The notes beneath the pieces are model-generated. The model was given only the letters and a program-made list of their open reading frames with translations. It did no database searches and was not told the origin of the DNA. From Branchipolynoe longqiensis (lineage: Eukaryota; Annelida; Polychaeta; Phyllodocida; Polynoidae): 64,000 bases of DNA. Positions 10,868-21,600 of this stretch are shown piece by piece (position 1 is the first letter of the stretch; each line of letters opens with the position of its first letter). A program made the position numbers and the translations under genes. The stretch is taken from positions 91,017,990-91,081,989 of the forward strand of contig CM059193.1 in assembly GCA_030323885.1 (NCBI GenBank), in the 5' to 3' direction.

Positions 10868-11996
10868 TGACTATGCTGTTATGTTGTTGTGTTGTTATCT
10901 TGTTATGCTGTTATGCTGATATGCTGTTATGTTGCCATGTTGATATGCTGTTACGCTGTTATGTTGTTATGGTGCTATGCTGCTATGCTGGTATGGTGTT
11001 ATGTGTTTATGGTGTTATGCTACTATGGTGTTATGTTGTTATGCTGCTATGCTGGTATACTGCTATGTTGTTATGTCGCTATACTGCTATGTTGCTATGC
11101 TGTTATGATGCTATGCTGATATGCTGCTATGTTGGTATGTCGTTATGCTGCTATGCTGCTATGCTGTTATGGTGTTATGTTGATATGATGTTATGTTGCT
11201 ATGCTGGTATGTTGCTATGTTGTTATGTTGTTATGATGCTATGATGTTATGTTGTTAGCTGCTATTCTGATATGTGGTTATGCATCTATGCTGCTATGCC
11301 GCTATGTTGCTATGCTGTTATGTTGCTATGTTGCTATACTGTTATGTTGTTATGGTGTTAGTGGTTATGCTTGCTATGATGTTATGCTGTTATACTGTGA
11401 AGCTCCTATGCTGCTCTGATGTTATGGTGTTATGTTGTTATGCTGATATGTTGCTATGCTACTATGCTGCTATGTTGTTATGTTGCCAGGTTGCTATGCT
11501 GATATGCTGCTATGTTGCTATGCTGCTATGCTGCTATGCTGCTATGCTTCTATGCAGCTATGATGTTATGTTGATATGTTGTTATGTTGTTATGGTGATA
11601 TGTTGTTATGCTGTTAGGTTGCTATGTTGTTATGTTGATATGCTGCTATGATGTTATGTTGTTATGCTGTTATGTTGCTATGCTGCTATGTTGCTATGAT
11701 GCTATGATGTTATGCTGTTATGTTGCTATGCTGCTATTCTGATATGTTGTTATGTCGTTATGCTGCTATGCTACTATGTTGTTATGCTGCTATGCCGCTA
11801 TGCTGCTATGCTGCTAAGCTGTTACACTGTTATGTTGCTATGTTGCTATACTCTTATCTTGTTATGTTGTTAGCTGCTATGATTGCTATGCTGTTATGCT
11901 GTTATACTGCTAAGCTGCTATGATGATATGCTGCCATACTGCTATACAGCTATGCCGCTATGCGGCCATGCTACTGTGCTTCTCTGCTGCTATGCC
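10868..11996. repeat. 8-bp satellite ATGCTGCT (inverse of AGCAGCAT)
   Basis: About 1.1 kb of 8-mers ATGCTGCT, ATGTTGTT, ATGTTGCT and ATGATGTT. This is the reverse complement of the 5063-6566 monomer, so the two arrays form a large, interrupted inverted pair about 4.3 kb apart. The open frames rich in M, L, C and Y are artefacts of the period. Confidence 0.95.
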
Positions 11997-12019
11997 TACA
12001 TTTCCTCTTGCGCATTGGT

Positions 12020-12075
12020 GGAGTGCCCCCCCTCCTAGCATGTGCTGCATAAGCAATTATGTGAGTATAACTATC
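12020..12075 (-). repeat. Dispersed motif, TATACTCRYATAAT type
   Basis: TGCTGCATAAGCAATTATGT followed by GAGTATAA is the reverse complement of a roughly 35-bp motif also seen near 18980, 27220, 28189, 28318 (inverted), 42382 and 44846. It lies about 30 bp from the end of the 8-bp array. Confidence 0.5.
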
Positions 12076-12291
12076 CATAAACTGATTACCCATGAACACC
12101 AAGTGACACTACACAACTAATGACACTCAACTACTCAAGCGACTGGTCAGGCCTTCTGCCTTGCCCGGTGCTGCCACCTCGTCTACTCTTCCTCGCCTGG
12201 CTCTGCGGCATCTTTTTGTTTGTTGGTACATTAGTTGTTTTAGCAGGCAAAATTTAAATCGTGGACGATTGGTCTTCCTCATTCCACTGCT

Positions 12292-12454
12292 CCTTGCCCT
12301 ATCCTAGTAATGCCAAGAGCACCTGGCTAGGAAGCGACAAGTATCAATTTTTAAGTCATTGGTTTGACTTGACCAGGGTTTGACCCCACGACCCAACGGT
12401 CTACCAACACGGGAGATGGACACTCTAACTCATTCGGCCATCCCATCTGGTTCA
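12292..12454 (-). mobile_element. SINE-A, head half
   Basis: Head plus the start of the body on the minus strand, with CTCTAACTCATTCGGCCATC at the right and GGAAGCGACAAGTATCAATT inside. The 3' half is absent. It ends in a TA microsatellite (12460-12488). Confidence 0.8.
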
Positions 12455-12455
12455 G

Positions 12456-12486
<31 letters not shown>

Positions 12487-12489
12487 TCG

Positions 12490-12949
12490 TTGTTTAAATT
12501 GATTATCGCTATGAAATATCACCCACTCGACCCCATCCAATCCACCCCACCACCACCCCACCCCTACCCGCGAAGACTGCCGTGTGAATTCATTTGCCTG
12601 GTGCCTGACTGGCAGCCCGCCATCTATCACCCCGAGTCGGTAAGGAGATCAAGGAAGCCATAAAGTGCGGATAAGTTATGTGGGGCCGTGCGCATGACAC
12701 ATTGTCACGTGGCAGGCTGCCGGTGGGGGTTGGGGTGGGGGGCATGACAATGGCGGCCTTATACGTCAGCCGATGGTTAACTATGCACAGGGTGGACATG
12801 ATAACCCCTCCCCCCACCACCACACACACACACACACTCACACACTACCCCCTACCAGCGCCACCTTCACCCCCACCCCCAACCCCGACCCCTCCTTTTC
12901 CGGTCCGGGAACTCAGGAAGGGCGATAGGAAGAAGTAGGTTACTCTAGT
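12490..12949. other. No gene; C-rich and CA-rich simple sequence
   Basis: Contains (CA)n at about 12820-12845 and C-rich runs. Open frames on both strands overlap these simple tracts. Nothing recognisable. Confidence 0.4.
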
Positions 12950-15900
12950 ACAGTACTATTGTACCATTGTACCACTGTATCACAGTACCACTGTCCCACG
13001 GTGCCACTGCAACGGTGAACCACTGTATCACAGTACCACTGCGCCACTGTACCAATGTACCACTGGACCTCTGGACCACTGTACCACTGCACCACTGTAC
13101 CAATGTACACATGTACCATTGTACTAATGTACCATTGTACCATTGTACCAATGTACCACTGCAACAGTGAACCACTGCACCACTGAACCAATGTACATAT
13201 GTACCATTGTACTACTGTACCATTGTACCACTGTACCACTGCACCACTGGACCGCTGTACAACTGCACCATTGTACCAATGCACAGTTGTACCAAGGTAC
13301 CATTGTATCACTGTACCGCTGCAACAATGAACCACTGAACCATCGCACCACTGTACCAATGTACAATTGTACCGGTGTACTACTCTACCAGGGTACCATT
13401 GTACCACTGTACAACTGTACCAATACACCACTGTACCAATGTACATATGTACCATTGTACTAGTGTACCATTGTACCACCGTACCAGTGCACCACTGTAT
13501 CACTGCAACAGTGAACCACTGTACCACTGCACCACTGTACCAATGTACAGCAGTACCATTGTGGTACTGCACCACTGTATCACTGCACCACTGTACAAAT
13601 GTACATCTGTACCACTGTACTACTGTACCATTGTACCACTGTATTATTGTACCACCGTACCACTGCAACAGTGAACCATGGTACCCTTGCACCACTGTTC
13701 CAATGTACATATGCACCACTGTACTACTGTACCATTGTACCGATGTACCACTGCACCACTCTACCACTGCAACAGTGAATCCATGTACCATTGCACCACT
13801 GTAACAATGTACATCTGTACCACTTACTACTGTACCATTGTACCACTGTACCACTGCACCACTGTACCACTGCAACAGTGAGCCCATGTACCATTGCACC
13901 ACTGTAACAATGTAATTTGTACCAATGTACTATTGTACCATTGTACCACTACACCACTGTACCGGTGTACCAATGTACATATGTACCATTGTACTCATGT
14001 ACCATTGTACCACTGCACCACTGTACCACTGCAACATTGAACCACTGTACCGCTGCACCATTGTACCAATGTACATCAGTGCCACTGTGTTACTGCACCA
14101 CTGTATCACTGCAGCCATGTACCAATGTACATATGTACCATAGTACTACTGTACCATTGTACTAATGTACCATTGTACCACTGTCCCACTGCAACAGTGA
14201 ACCCCGATACTCTTGCACCAATGTACCAATGTACATATGTACCATTGTACTAATGTACCACTGTACCGCTGAACCACTGTACCACTGCAACAGTGCACCA
14301 GTGTACCGCTGCACCGTTGTACCAATGTACAACAGTGCCACTGTGGTACTGCACGACTGTATCACTGCAGCCCTGTACCAATGTACATATGTACAACTGT
14401 ACTCCTGTACAATTGTACCACTGTACTGTTGTACCAATGTACCACTGCAGGAGTGAACCCCGTACCATTGTACCACTGTACCAATGTACATATGTACAAT
14501 TGTACTACTGTACCATTGTACCACTGCACCACTGTACCACTGCAACAGTGAACCACTGTACCGATGCACCATTGTACCAATGTACAGCAGTGCCACTGTG
14601 CTGCTGCACCACTGTATCACTGCAACCCTGTAACAATGTACATCTGTAACACTGTACTACTGTACCAGTGTACTACTGTACCATTGTACCACTGTACCAC
14701 TGCAACATTGAACCCCGGTACCCTTGCACCACTGTAGCAATGTACATATGTACCATTGTGCTAATGTACCATTGTACCAGTGCACCACTGTACCACTGCA
14801 ACAGTGAACCACTGTACGCTGCACCATTGTACCAATGTACAGCAGTGCCACTGTGTTACTGCACCACTGTATCACTGCAGCCCTGTACCAATGTACATCT
14901 GTACCATAGTACTACTGTACCATTGTACTACTGTACCATTGTACCACTGTCCCACTGCAACAGTGAACCCTGGTACTCTTGCACCAATGTACCAATGTAC
15001 ATATGTACCATTGTACTAATGTACCATTGTACCGCTGCACCACTGTACCACTGCAACAGTGCACCAGTGTACCGCTGCACCATTGTACCAATGTACAGCA
15101 GTGCCACTGTGTTACTGCACCACTGTAGCACTGCATCCCTGTACCAATGTACATATGTACCACTGCACTCCTGTACCAGTGTACCACTGTACTGTTGTAC
15201 CACTGTACCACTGCACCAGTGAACCCTGTACCATTGCACCGCTGTACCAATGTATATATGTACAGTTGTACCATTGTACCACTGCACCACTGTACCACTG
15301 CAACAGTGAACCACTGTACCGCTGCACCACTGTACCAATGTACAGCAGTGCCACTGTGTTACTGCACCACTGTATCACTGCAACCATGTACCAATGTACA
15401 TCTGTACCACTGTACTCCTGTACCATTGTACCACTGTACTGTTGTACCACTGTACCACTGCAACAGTGAACCCTGTACCATTGCACCCCTGTACCAATGT
15501 ACATATGTACAATTGTACCATTGTACCAGTGCACCACTGTACCACTGCAACAGTGAACCACTGTACCGCTGCACCATTGTACCAATGTACAGCAGTGCCA
15601 CTGTGTTACTGCACCACTGTATCACTGCAGCCCTGTACCAATGTACATATGTACAACTGCACGCATGTACCATTGTACTACTGTACCATTGTACCACTGT
15701 ACCACTGCAGCAGTGAACCCCTGTACCATTGCACCGATGTACCAATGTACATATGTACCATTGTACTACTGTATCATTGTACCACTGTACCACTGGACCA
15801 CTGTACCACTGCACACATGTACCAATGTACATTTGTACCACTGTACTACTGTATCATTGTACCACTGTACGACTGCAACAGTGAACCACTATACCACTGC

Positions 15901-16070
15901 ACCACTTCACCACTGTACATCTGTACCACTGTATTTTTGTACCATTGCACCACTGTACCACTGTACCACTGCACCCCTGTACCACTGCAACAGTGAACCA
16001 CATTACCACTGCACCACTGTACCAATGTACATCTGTACCACTGTGCTACTGCACCACTGAACAATAGTAC
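12950..16070. repeat. 8-bp satellite TACCACTG with ~256-bp higher-order repeat
   Basis: A 3.1 kb array of 8-mers around TACCACTG and TACCATTG. The variant GCAACAGTG recurs at 14032 (as GCAACATTG), 14288, 14542, 14798, 15053, 15300 and 15547, i.e. at spacings of 256, 254, 256, 255, 247 and 247 bp, and intervening variants (AGCAGTGCC, GTGTTACTG) recur in the same order. That is a higher-order unit of about 32 monomers. Dozens of overlapping open frames on both strands (up to 320 codons, minus 12940-13902) are artefacts of the 8-bp step. Confidence 0.95.
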
Positions 16071-16346
16071 AACCAAAGACAATGTATGACAAGAGACGCC
16101 ACTCATCCCTTTCATATAGGAATGACTTAAATAATCATACAATGGCGCAATCGCACGGCAAACAAGGTGCACTGTCTTTGATCAGATGTAGTAGTAGTTT
16201 TCTTACTCGGATATAATCATTAATTTGATTCATGTGTGGCACAGATTAAAGTCGTTAAAGTATCTTTGAACTTTTCTATGCTATAATATTGTTTTCATTA
16301 TTAATAATAGGAGATAGGGCAGTATAATTGTTGTACATTGTCTTTG
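16071..16346. other. No feature recognised
   Basis: AT-rich linker between two tandem arrays. I see no gene or element. Confidence 0.35.
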
Positions 16347-16668
16347 ATGGTACAGCAGTCAGGCTGGGCTAGGGGACCTGTCCCCCTTGTTTCAATGGTA
16401 CAGGAGTCAGGCTGGGCTAGGGGACCTGTCCCCTTGTTTCAATGGTACAGCAGTCAGGCTGGGCTAGGGAACCTGTCCCCTTGTTTCAATGGTATAACAA
16501 TCAGGCTGGGCTAGGGGACCTGCCCCCTTGTTTCAATGGTACAGGAGTCAGGCTGGGCTAGGGGACCTGTCCCCTTGTTTCAATGGTACATCGGTCAGGC
16601 TGGGCTAGGGAACCTGGCCCCTTGTTTCAATGGTACAGCAGTCAGGCTGGGCTGGGAGACCTGTCCAA
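16347..16668. repeat. 47-bp minisatellite with a hairpin in each unit
   Basis: Seven units. GTCAGGCTGGGCTA begins at 16358, 16406, 16453, about 16500, 16547, 16594 and 16641. Most units carry GGGGACCTGTCCCC, a perfect 6-bp inverted repeat around CT, so the array could form serial small hairpins. Confidence 0.92.
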
Positions 16669-16780
16669 TTACCTTGCTTGGTGTATTTTATGGGAACCCA
16701 CACTTCTCCCACTCACAGGCTAGTGTCCCAACCATTTCCCCATCTAGGCGCCCCGATGTAATCAACATATCCACGCCCAT
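16669..16780 (-). mobile_element. Degraded SINE-D
   Basis: GCTAGTGTCCCAACCATTTC, then CATCTAGGCGCCC and GATGTAATCAACATA match the SINE-D head and upstream part on the minus strand with many substitutions. A similar degraded copy is at 16848-16965. Confidence 0.55.
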
Positions 16781-16833
16781 CCTGATATGACCTTAGATGT
16801 TGCCAGGACACAAAACTCCAACAACCATCCAAC
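16781..16833 (+). mobile_element. SINE-A 3' end
   Basis: CCTGATATGACCTTAGATGT, then GCCAGGACACAAAACTCC and CAACAACC: the last 50 bp of SINE-A, sandwiched between two degraded SINE-D copies. Confidence 0.7.
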
Positions 16834-16847
16834 CAATCCATGCCTAG

Positions 16848-16965
16848 AGTGGCATGTGGCATTTGAACCCATGTTTCTGCCATTCTGGGGTTAGCGTCCC
16901 AACCATTGTGCCATTTGGGGTGCCTGATGTAATCAACCTACCCACACACCAACCTGTACATGCAT
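16848..16965 (-). mobile_element. Degraded SINE-D
   Basis: GGTTAGCGTCCCAACCATTG, then TGCCATTTGGGGTGCCTGAT and CAACCTACCCACAC match SINE-D on the minus strand with substantial divergence. Confidence 0.55.
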
Positions 16966-16985
16966 CAATTCACTCGGGGAGGGGC

Positions 16986-17558
16986 GTAGGATGTAGCTCA
17001 GCTGGTAGAGTGTCCACCTGTGAAGGTGTGGGACATCTGATGGATCCTTCTCAGTGGACCCATTGGCAGTTTGGGTTATTTTCCATTCCAACCAGTGGTC
17101 CACAACTGGTTCATCAAAGGCTGTGGTTTGTGCTGTCCTGTCTGTGGGAAAGTATGTATAAAAGACCCCATGCTGCTTATCGGAAATAGTAGCCTATGTG
17201 GCGCGCAGTGGGTTTCCTCCAAGGAAATATGTCAGAATGGCCATATGAAGAGTTCAAGCGCAAAACCCAGTAAACGCCAATCCAAAAATGCAATTAAAAT
17301 GACAGATTTTGACCTGAAAATAATTGTAATTCTGACTAATTCCACTTTTGTGGTGATGGCATGATTATGGAGCAATGACCAAAAAGTAGGAACATAAAAT
17401 AATAATCTGGTTTGTACGTTTGATTCCAATGTTTATCTCAATTTTTAGATTGGCGTTTACAGGGTTTTGCGTCTAAACTCTTCATATGTTTGATGCCCAA
17501 TACCCGATGTTGAAAATCAATGCGCTCTAGAGGTGTCATTACATAAAAGAAGCTTTAC
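16986..17558 (+). mobile_element. SINE-B interrupted by MITE-1
   Basis: The head GATGTAGCTCAGCTGGTAGA is tRNA-like (A box TAGCTCAGCTGG). The body includes GGTCCACAACTGGTTCATCA, CTGTGGGAAAGTATGTATAA and CTTATCGGAAATAGTAGCC. The copy is split at 17247-17483 by MITE-1 and then resumes with GTTTGATGCCCAATACCCGA and AATCAATGCGCTCTAGAGG. I recall closely similar SINEs from many molluscs. Other copies: 20258-20477, 22852-23185, 25266-25600, 33690-33968 and 34844-35172. Confidence 0.88.
17247..17483. mobile_element. MITE-1, complete, inside SINE-B
   Basis: Inverted termini GAAGAGTTCAAGCGCAAAAC and GTTTTGCGTCTAAACTCTTC, with longer imperfect pairing through the CCAATCC/GGATTGG region. ATAT flanks both ends (17243-17246, 17484-17487). 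The uninterrupted SINE-B copies read CATATGTTTGA at this point, which supports a 4-bp duplication. 237 bp, no coding capacity. Confidence 0.85.
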
Positions 17559-18583
17559 TTTTTCACCTGGGGAAGTCAGTGCTCCTCCCTACACTACCAC
17601 AATAATCTCTGACTGAGTGATACAGCACTCCTTGAGAGTCACGTGGGTATCACGTACAATTTTCCGATATAATGGCATGAGGATATATATGTGAAACTAC
17701 TATAATAAATTGCAACTTGTCTATATAATGGTAAAAGGCATATGAGGGATATGTGGAATTGGTAAACTATTACTCATTAGGTATAGAAATTGTATAGTAA
17801 AATAGTCTTTGGAGGAGTGTCACTTCTTAGATAGTCTTTGGAGGAGTCACCTCACATACCCCCTCCCCCCCATGGTGTTATTTATGGATCATTGGCCACT
17901 ACAAGGCACTATAGCCAGCATAACAAGGCCTTGGATACAGCAGTTTGTACTCTGATTGGTGGATCAACCCATGTGACCACTGCCATCTTGGATTCTAGAA
18001 ACCTATATAAGATAATAAATCAAGGAGTCTCACTCTCCTACTTTCACTCTTTACCTACTTTCCTTCATTACCTGTATTGATTTCTCTTGGCTTGTCCACA
18101 CCACCCACACCACCAGCCGGCGACTTTACAGGGTGGGTGTCACATGGGTGTCACGTGGGTGTCACGTGCGTGTCACGTGACTCCACCACCACCCCGTCCC
18201 TCCAGGTGATAACGCAAATGCTGACAATGTTTGAGAACAACTTCATCATAACTCATCGTCGATCACTCATTCCGATTGAATTCCTGACAAAAGCTTGATC
18301 GAATTAGCTGACGTAAGCGAAGGCTGGCCCTGGGTCCCCACCCCCCCCCCTCTCGGCTAAAGCCACCCCCCCTCTCGGCTAAAGCCTATTGTGGAGAAAT
18401 GGCATAATATCTGTAGATGTGACCTAAAATAACACCCAATAAAAATGTAGTTATATCAAGGAATATATCAAAGTTGCAGAATGACCTATGATTGACTGAT
18501 TGGACTGGAGCTTACCGTGAAATATGGTAGGGTGCATTTTGTTGGTATCCCACAAGGTGATGAATTGCATAGGAATTACGATA
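17559..18583. other. No gene; contains an 11-bp CACGTG repeat patch
   Basis: Mostly ordinary sequence. At 18127-18182 an 11-bp unit (GGGTGTCACGT) repeats four to five times and creates several CACGTG words. At 18343-18385 a 20-bp CTCTCGGCTAAAGCC-type unit is duplicated. No gene is recognisable. Confidence 0.45.
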
Positions 18584-18813
18584 GCGTTCAGGTGCAAAAC
18601 CCCGGAAACACCAATCAACAAATTTAGATAAACGTTGGAGTCAAACCTTGAAAAGGGTAATTTGTTTGTATTCATATTGATTATGTTCCTTGCTCCATAA
18701 CCTCACACGAACAGTGGAATTAGTGAGAATTAGGATTACTCTTAGGTACAAATCTGTCATTTTAATTTAGATTTGGGATTGCTGGTTGCGGAGTTTTTTT
18801 GCCTTAACTCTTC
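18584..18813. mobile_element. MITE-1, diverged copy
   Basis: Left end GCGTTCAGGTGCAAAACCCC and CACCAATCAACAAATTTAG; right end GCCTTAACTCTTC followed by a TA microsatellite. Internal words match other copies (ATTAGTGAGAATTAGGATTA). The left terminal few bases have been lost. Confidence 0.7.
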
Positions 18814-19030
18814 ATATATATATATATATATATATACATATATATATACATATATATATACTCCTCCAGAGTGTGATGCAAGGGGGCACCCACCCGGCAG
18901 TACCCGACAGCTGGGAGGGGGGGGCGCTCCACCAATGCGCACGAGGAAAGATAGGATGTATATGTTACCCTTGCATTTATACTCGCATAATGCATTATAC
19001 ATCACACATATATGATGCACAAACCTGGTC
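18814..19030 (+). repeat. AT microsatellite plus dispersed TATACTCGCATAAT motif
   Basis: (TA)n at 18814-18860, then a G-rich segment, then TTATACTCGCATAATGCATT followed by ATACATCACA near 18980-19015. The last part is the dispersed motif also found at 27220, 42382 and elsewhere. Confidence 0.5.
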
Positions 19031-19292
19031 TGGGACACTTAAGTGGAGTTGAGGTGCAGTATAATGGTTGAGACGCAATGGAATGCTATTCATGATGGGT
19101 CCTTAAATAATTCATTTCCTTTTCAATTGCTCGGTCTGGATCTATTGGGTCAAATACAACATTTTCCGGATTGTCATGAACTACCGTTAGAATTAACAAC
19201 AGTAAGATGGTGTTTGATGATTATGCGGAAGTTACGGCTATGGATTTTTAAGGACATGCTAGTGGATAGTTTATTCCATAGTTGTGTCGCGT
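19031..19292. other. No feature recognised
   Basis: Ordinary sequence ending in the poly-T tract of a minus-strand SINE-C. Nothing recognisable. Confidence 0.3.
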
Positions 19293-19535
19293 TTTTCCTT
19301 TTTTTTTTCTTGAAGATTGATACTGCCTATCATGGATAAGTCTGAATAGACTTGTTTTCACCATTAGACAGTGTGTCGATAGAAAGCCAGAGCCTACACT
19401 TTTACCGACCCAAGGGATTTTAAACCTCCCGCACTACATAGACATGTCATGAGAGCAACTGGCCTTTGATGACACTGTAAGTTATATACAGCGGTGGAAA
19501 TCCAAATTGGCAGAGATGGGGGGCATGGGGTAACT
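19293..19535 (-). mobile_element. SINE-C, 5' truncated, poly-A tailed
   Basis: The poly-T run at the left edge (reverse of a poly-A tail) is followed by CTTGAAGATTGATACTGCC and CATGGATAAGTCTGAATAGA. The tRNA-like head is missing at the right edge, as expected for a truncated reverse transcript. Confidence 0.8.
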
Positions 19536-19667
19536 TGGTAAAGGAATAGGCTCCTATATTAGGATAGATAGTGGTTTGGTCTAGGGGGAAATATGTGGAA
19601 GCCATTCTGTAGCAGGTATGTCAGATGTGGGATGGGTTGGTGGGTTACATACCCGTCTGCACCATTG

Positions 19668-19762
19668 ATTTTTATCATCGGCTATTGTACGTCAAACATA
19701 CGGTCCTTCTGACATATTCCTTTGGAGGAAACCTGCTGCCGCCACATAGGTTACTCTTTCCG
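19668..19762 (-). mobile_element. SINE-B 3' fragment
   Basis: GATTTTTATCATCGGCTATT, then GGAGGAAACCTGCTGCCGCC and TTACTCTTTCCGATA: the 3' third of SINE-B on the minus strand. Confidence 0.75.
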
Positions 19763-20257
19763 ATAGTTAAACTTGATGGGGTGTTTGTAACCTTACAATG
19801 GTTATCGGCTGCAGAACTGCAGCAATATAGAAAGGCACAGATAAATCGGTCCAATCTTTGGTTGAAGATTAATCTTCATGTGGGATGGTTGTAGAAGCAG
19901 GGATCACTTTACAACAATTAAACGAAGAATCGTTGGAGCAGCCCCGGATCACTCCAGTCCAGGCGTAGCAGTGCACTGGTATCCAGCACCAGTGGTTCAG
20001 GAGGAAGGAATCGGTAAAGGCGGATAAATTAGGGTTCCAGCAACAAGAACAAAGCGAGACAATGAAAAAGTAAAAGGCCTCCCTGGATCAGGGGTAGAAG
20101 TAAGCCTGGGAAAAAAACAAGGGTAGAGTAGAGGAAAGAGAAATGAGGAGAGTTGAGTCAAAGGACTGTGTCTCGTTGCTCTATGGTGACCAACCAGTGA
20201 GCCAGAAACACGGACGGAATAAGAGTAGAAAGTGAAATGCTGGCTGGTTCGCCCCTC
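19763..20257. other. No feature recognised
   Basis: Apparently single-copy sequence between two SINE-B pieces. No gene seen; a 147-codon minus-strand frame here mostly overlaps the next SINE. Confidence 0.35.
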
Positions 20258-20477
20258 ATGGAACTCTTTTTCTTTCCGATAACCGGCAATGGGTCTTTTA
20301 TATGCACTTCCCCACAGACAGGACAGCACATACCACAACCTTTGATGAACCAGTTGTGGAACACTGGTTTGAAATAGAAAATAGCCCAAACTGCAAATGG
20401 GTCCACTGAGCAGGATCAATCGGATGACCCATACCTTCACAGATGGACACTCTGCCGCCTGAGCTACGTCCCGCTCC
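20258..20477 (-). mobile_element. SINE-B, 5' two thirds
   Basis: Minus-strand copy with head (AGGCGGCAGAGTGTCCATCT in its own sense), the GTGGGGAAGTGCATATAAAA core and CTTTCCGATAACCGG. The 3' tail is replaced by unrelated sequence. Confidence 0.85.
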
Positions 20478-20639
20478 CTTCACCATTTGTGATGCAAATA
20501 GGAGAAGGTGGCGTGCGCATCTATGCTCTTTCTAGTTTATCGAACTGTTCTCGTGCATGTAATTAATTCTTCAGTTTAATTGGTTTGTCTGCCCAGCCCC
20601 CCTCCCCCTTCGCCCACGCCACCCTTGTATCATCAACCA

Positions 20640-21600
20640 GACCTCAGTCAGGTGCCAGGTACAAGCGGGGCTGAGGGAGAAGCAGTGTGAGGGAGGGGGA
20701 GGGGGAGGATGTTGGCATGGGTGGGGAAGGGGAGTGGGGAGGGGGTCCCTACCCTGGAAAGAGGAGCGTTGTGAGATGGGGGAAAGGAGTAGGAGGAGGA
20801 GGGTCGGGGCATGGATGAGGGGCAGGGGAGAGGGGACGGAGGAAGGGAGGAGATGGGGAGGAGGAGGGCAGGAGTAGGGGAGGAGGAGGAGGGGAGGGCG
20901 AGGGGGGAGGGATAGCAGAAGGGGAGGGTTTGTGGGTTTGTGGGTGGTGCACCGATGTTTCAGAGAGAGGAGTGTGAGCGGAGGAGGGGGGGGGGGCGGG
21001 GAAGGGGGAGCGGAGAGGAAGAGGAGAAGGGAAGAGGGAGGGGGAGGAGAGTGAAGGAGTTAGGGCCTGGGTGAGGGGGGGGGGTTGTGTGCGTTGTGGG
21101 GGGGGGGGGGGAGTGTGGTAGGGAGGGAATGACAGGAGCAGTGTCAGGGGGCGGAGGGGGAGGGGGAAGGGGGAGGGATATGGGGATGGGTAGGGGAAGG
21201 GGGACAGGGGAGGGTGAGGGGGGGGGGAGGAGGAGGTGGGCAAGGGGGCGGGGGATGTAGGGGAAGGAGGAGTGCTTGTGTGGGTGTGACTGGGCGGGGG
21301 GGGGGGCTTGTAGGGAGAGAGCGACAGGAACAGCGTGAGGAGACGGGAAGGGTGTGTGTGGGGAGAGAGGGCGGTGGGAGCGCGGGCGGGGGGGGGGCGG
21401 GGAGAGGGAGGGAGGGAGGGGGGAGGGCTGGGAGAGGGAGGGCCGGCGGGGGGTGGGGGTGCAGGCAGGCCGCCAGGGGTTAAGAGCTTATGGCTGGGTT
21501 CGTAGGGAGAGAACGGCTGGGGCAGTGTGAGGTGGCGGTGGGATGGCTGGGGGACGGTGGCAGGCAGGCCGCCAGGGGTTAAGAGGTCAGGGGGGGCGGT
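20640..21600. repeat. G-rich polypurine tract with long-period repeats
   Basis: Nearly 1 kb with strong purine bias on the plus strand. A longer period is visible: the block AGGGAGAGAGCGACAGGAAC near 21314 has relatives near 21121 and 21507, and GGCAGGCCGCCAGGGGTTAA occurs at about 21465 and 21564. A 300-codon minus-strand frame (20749-21651) is almost all Pro, Ser and Leu from simple sequence; I do not call it a gene. Confidence 0.85.

Noticed and set aside
12940..16172. Many long overlapping open frames on both strands (for example 320 codons, minus, 12940-13902)
   Set aside because: They read an 8-bp tandem repeat. Since 8 is not a multiple of 3, all frames give the same 24-nt cycle and stay open; the peptides are periodic and present on both strands.
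16985..17050. SINE-B head as a functional tRNA gene
   Set aside because: The A box is good but the arms do not pair into a complete cloverleaf and the same sequence heads a repeated SINE; the same holds for the other SINE heads.
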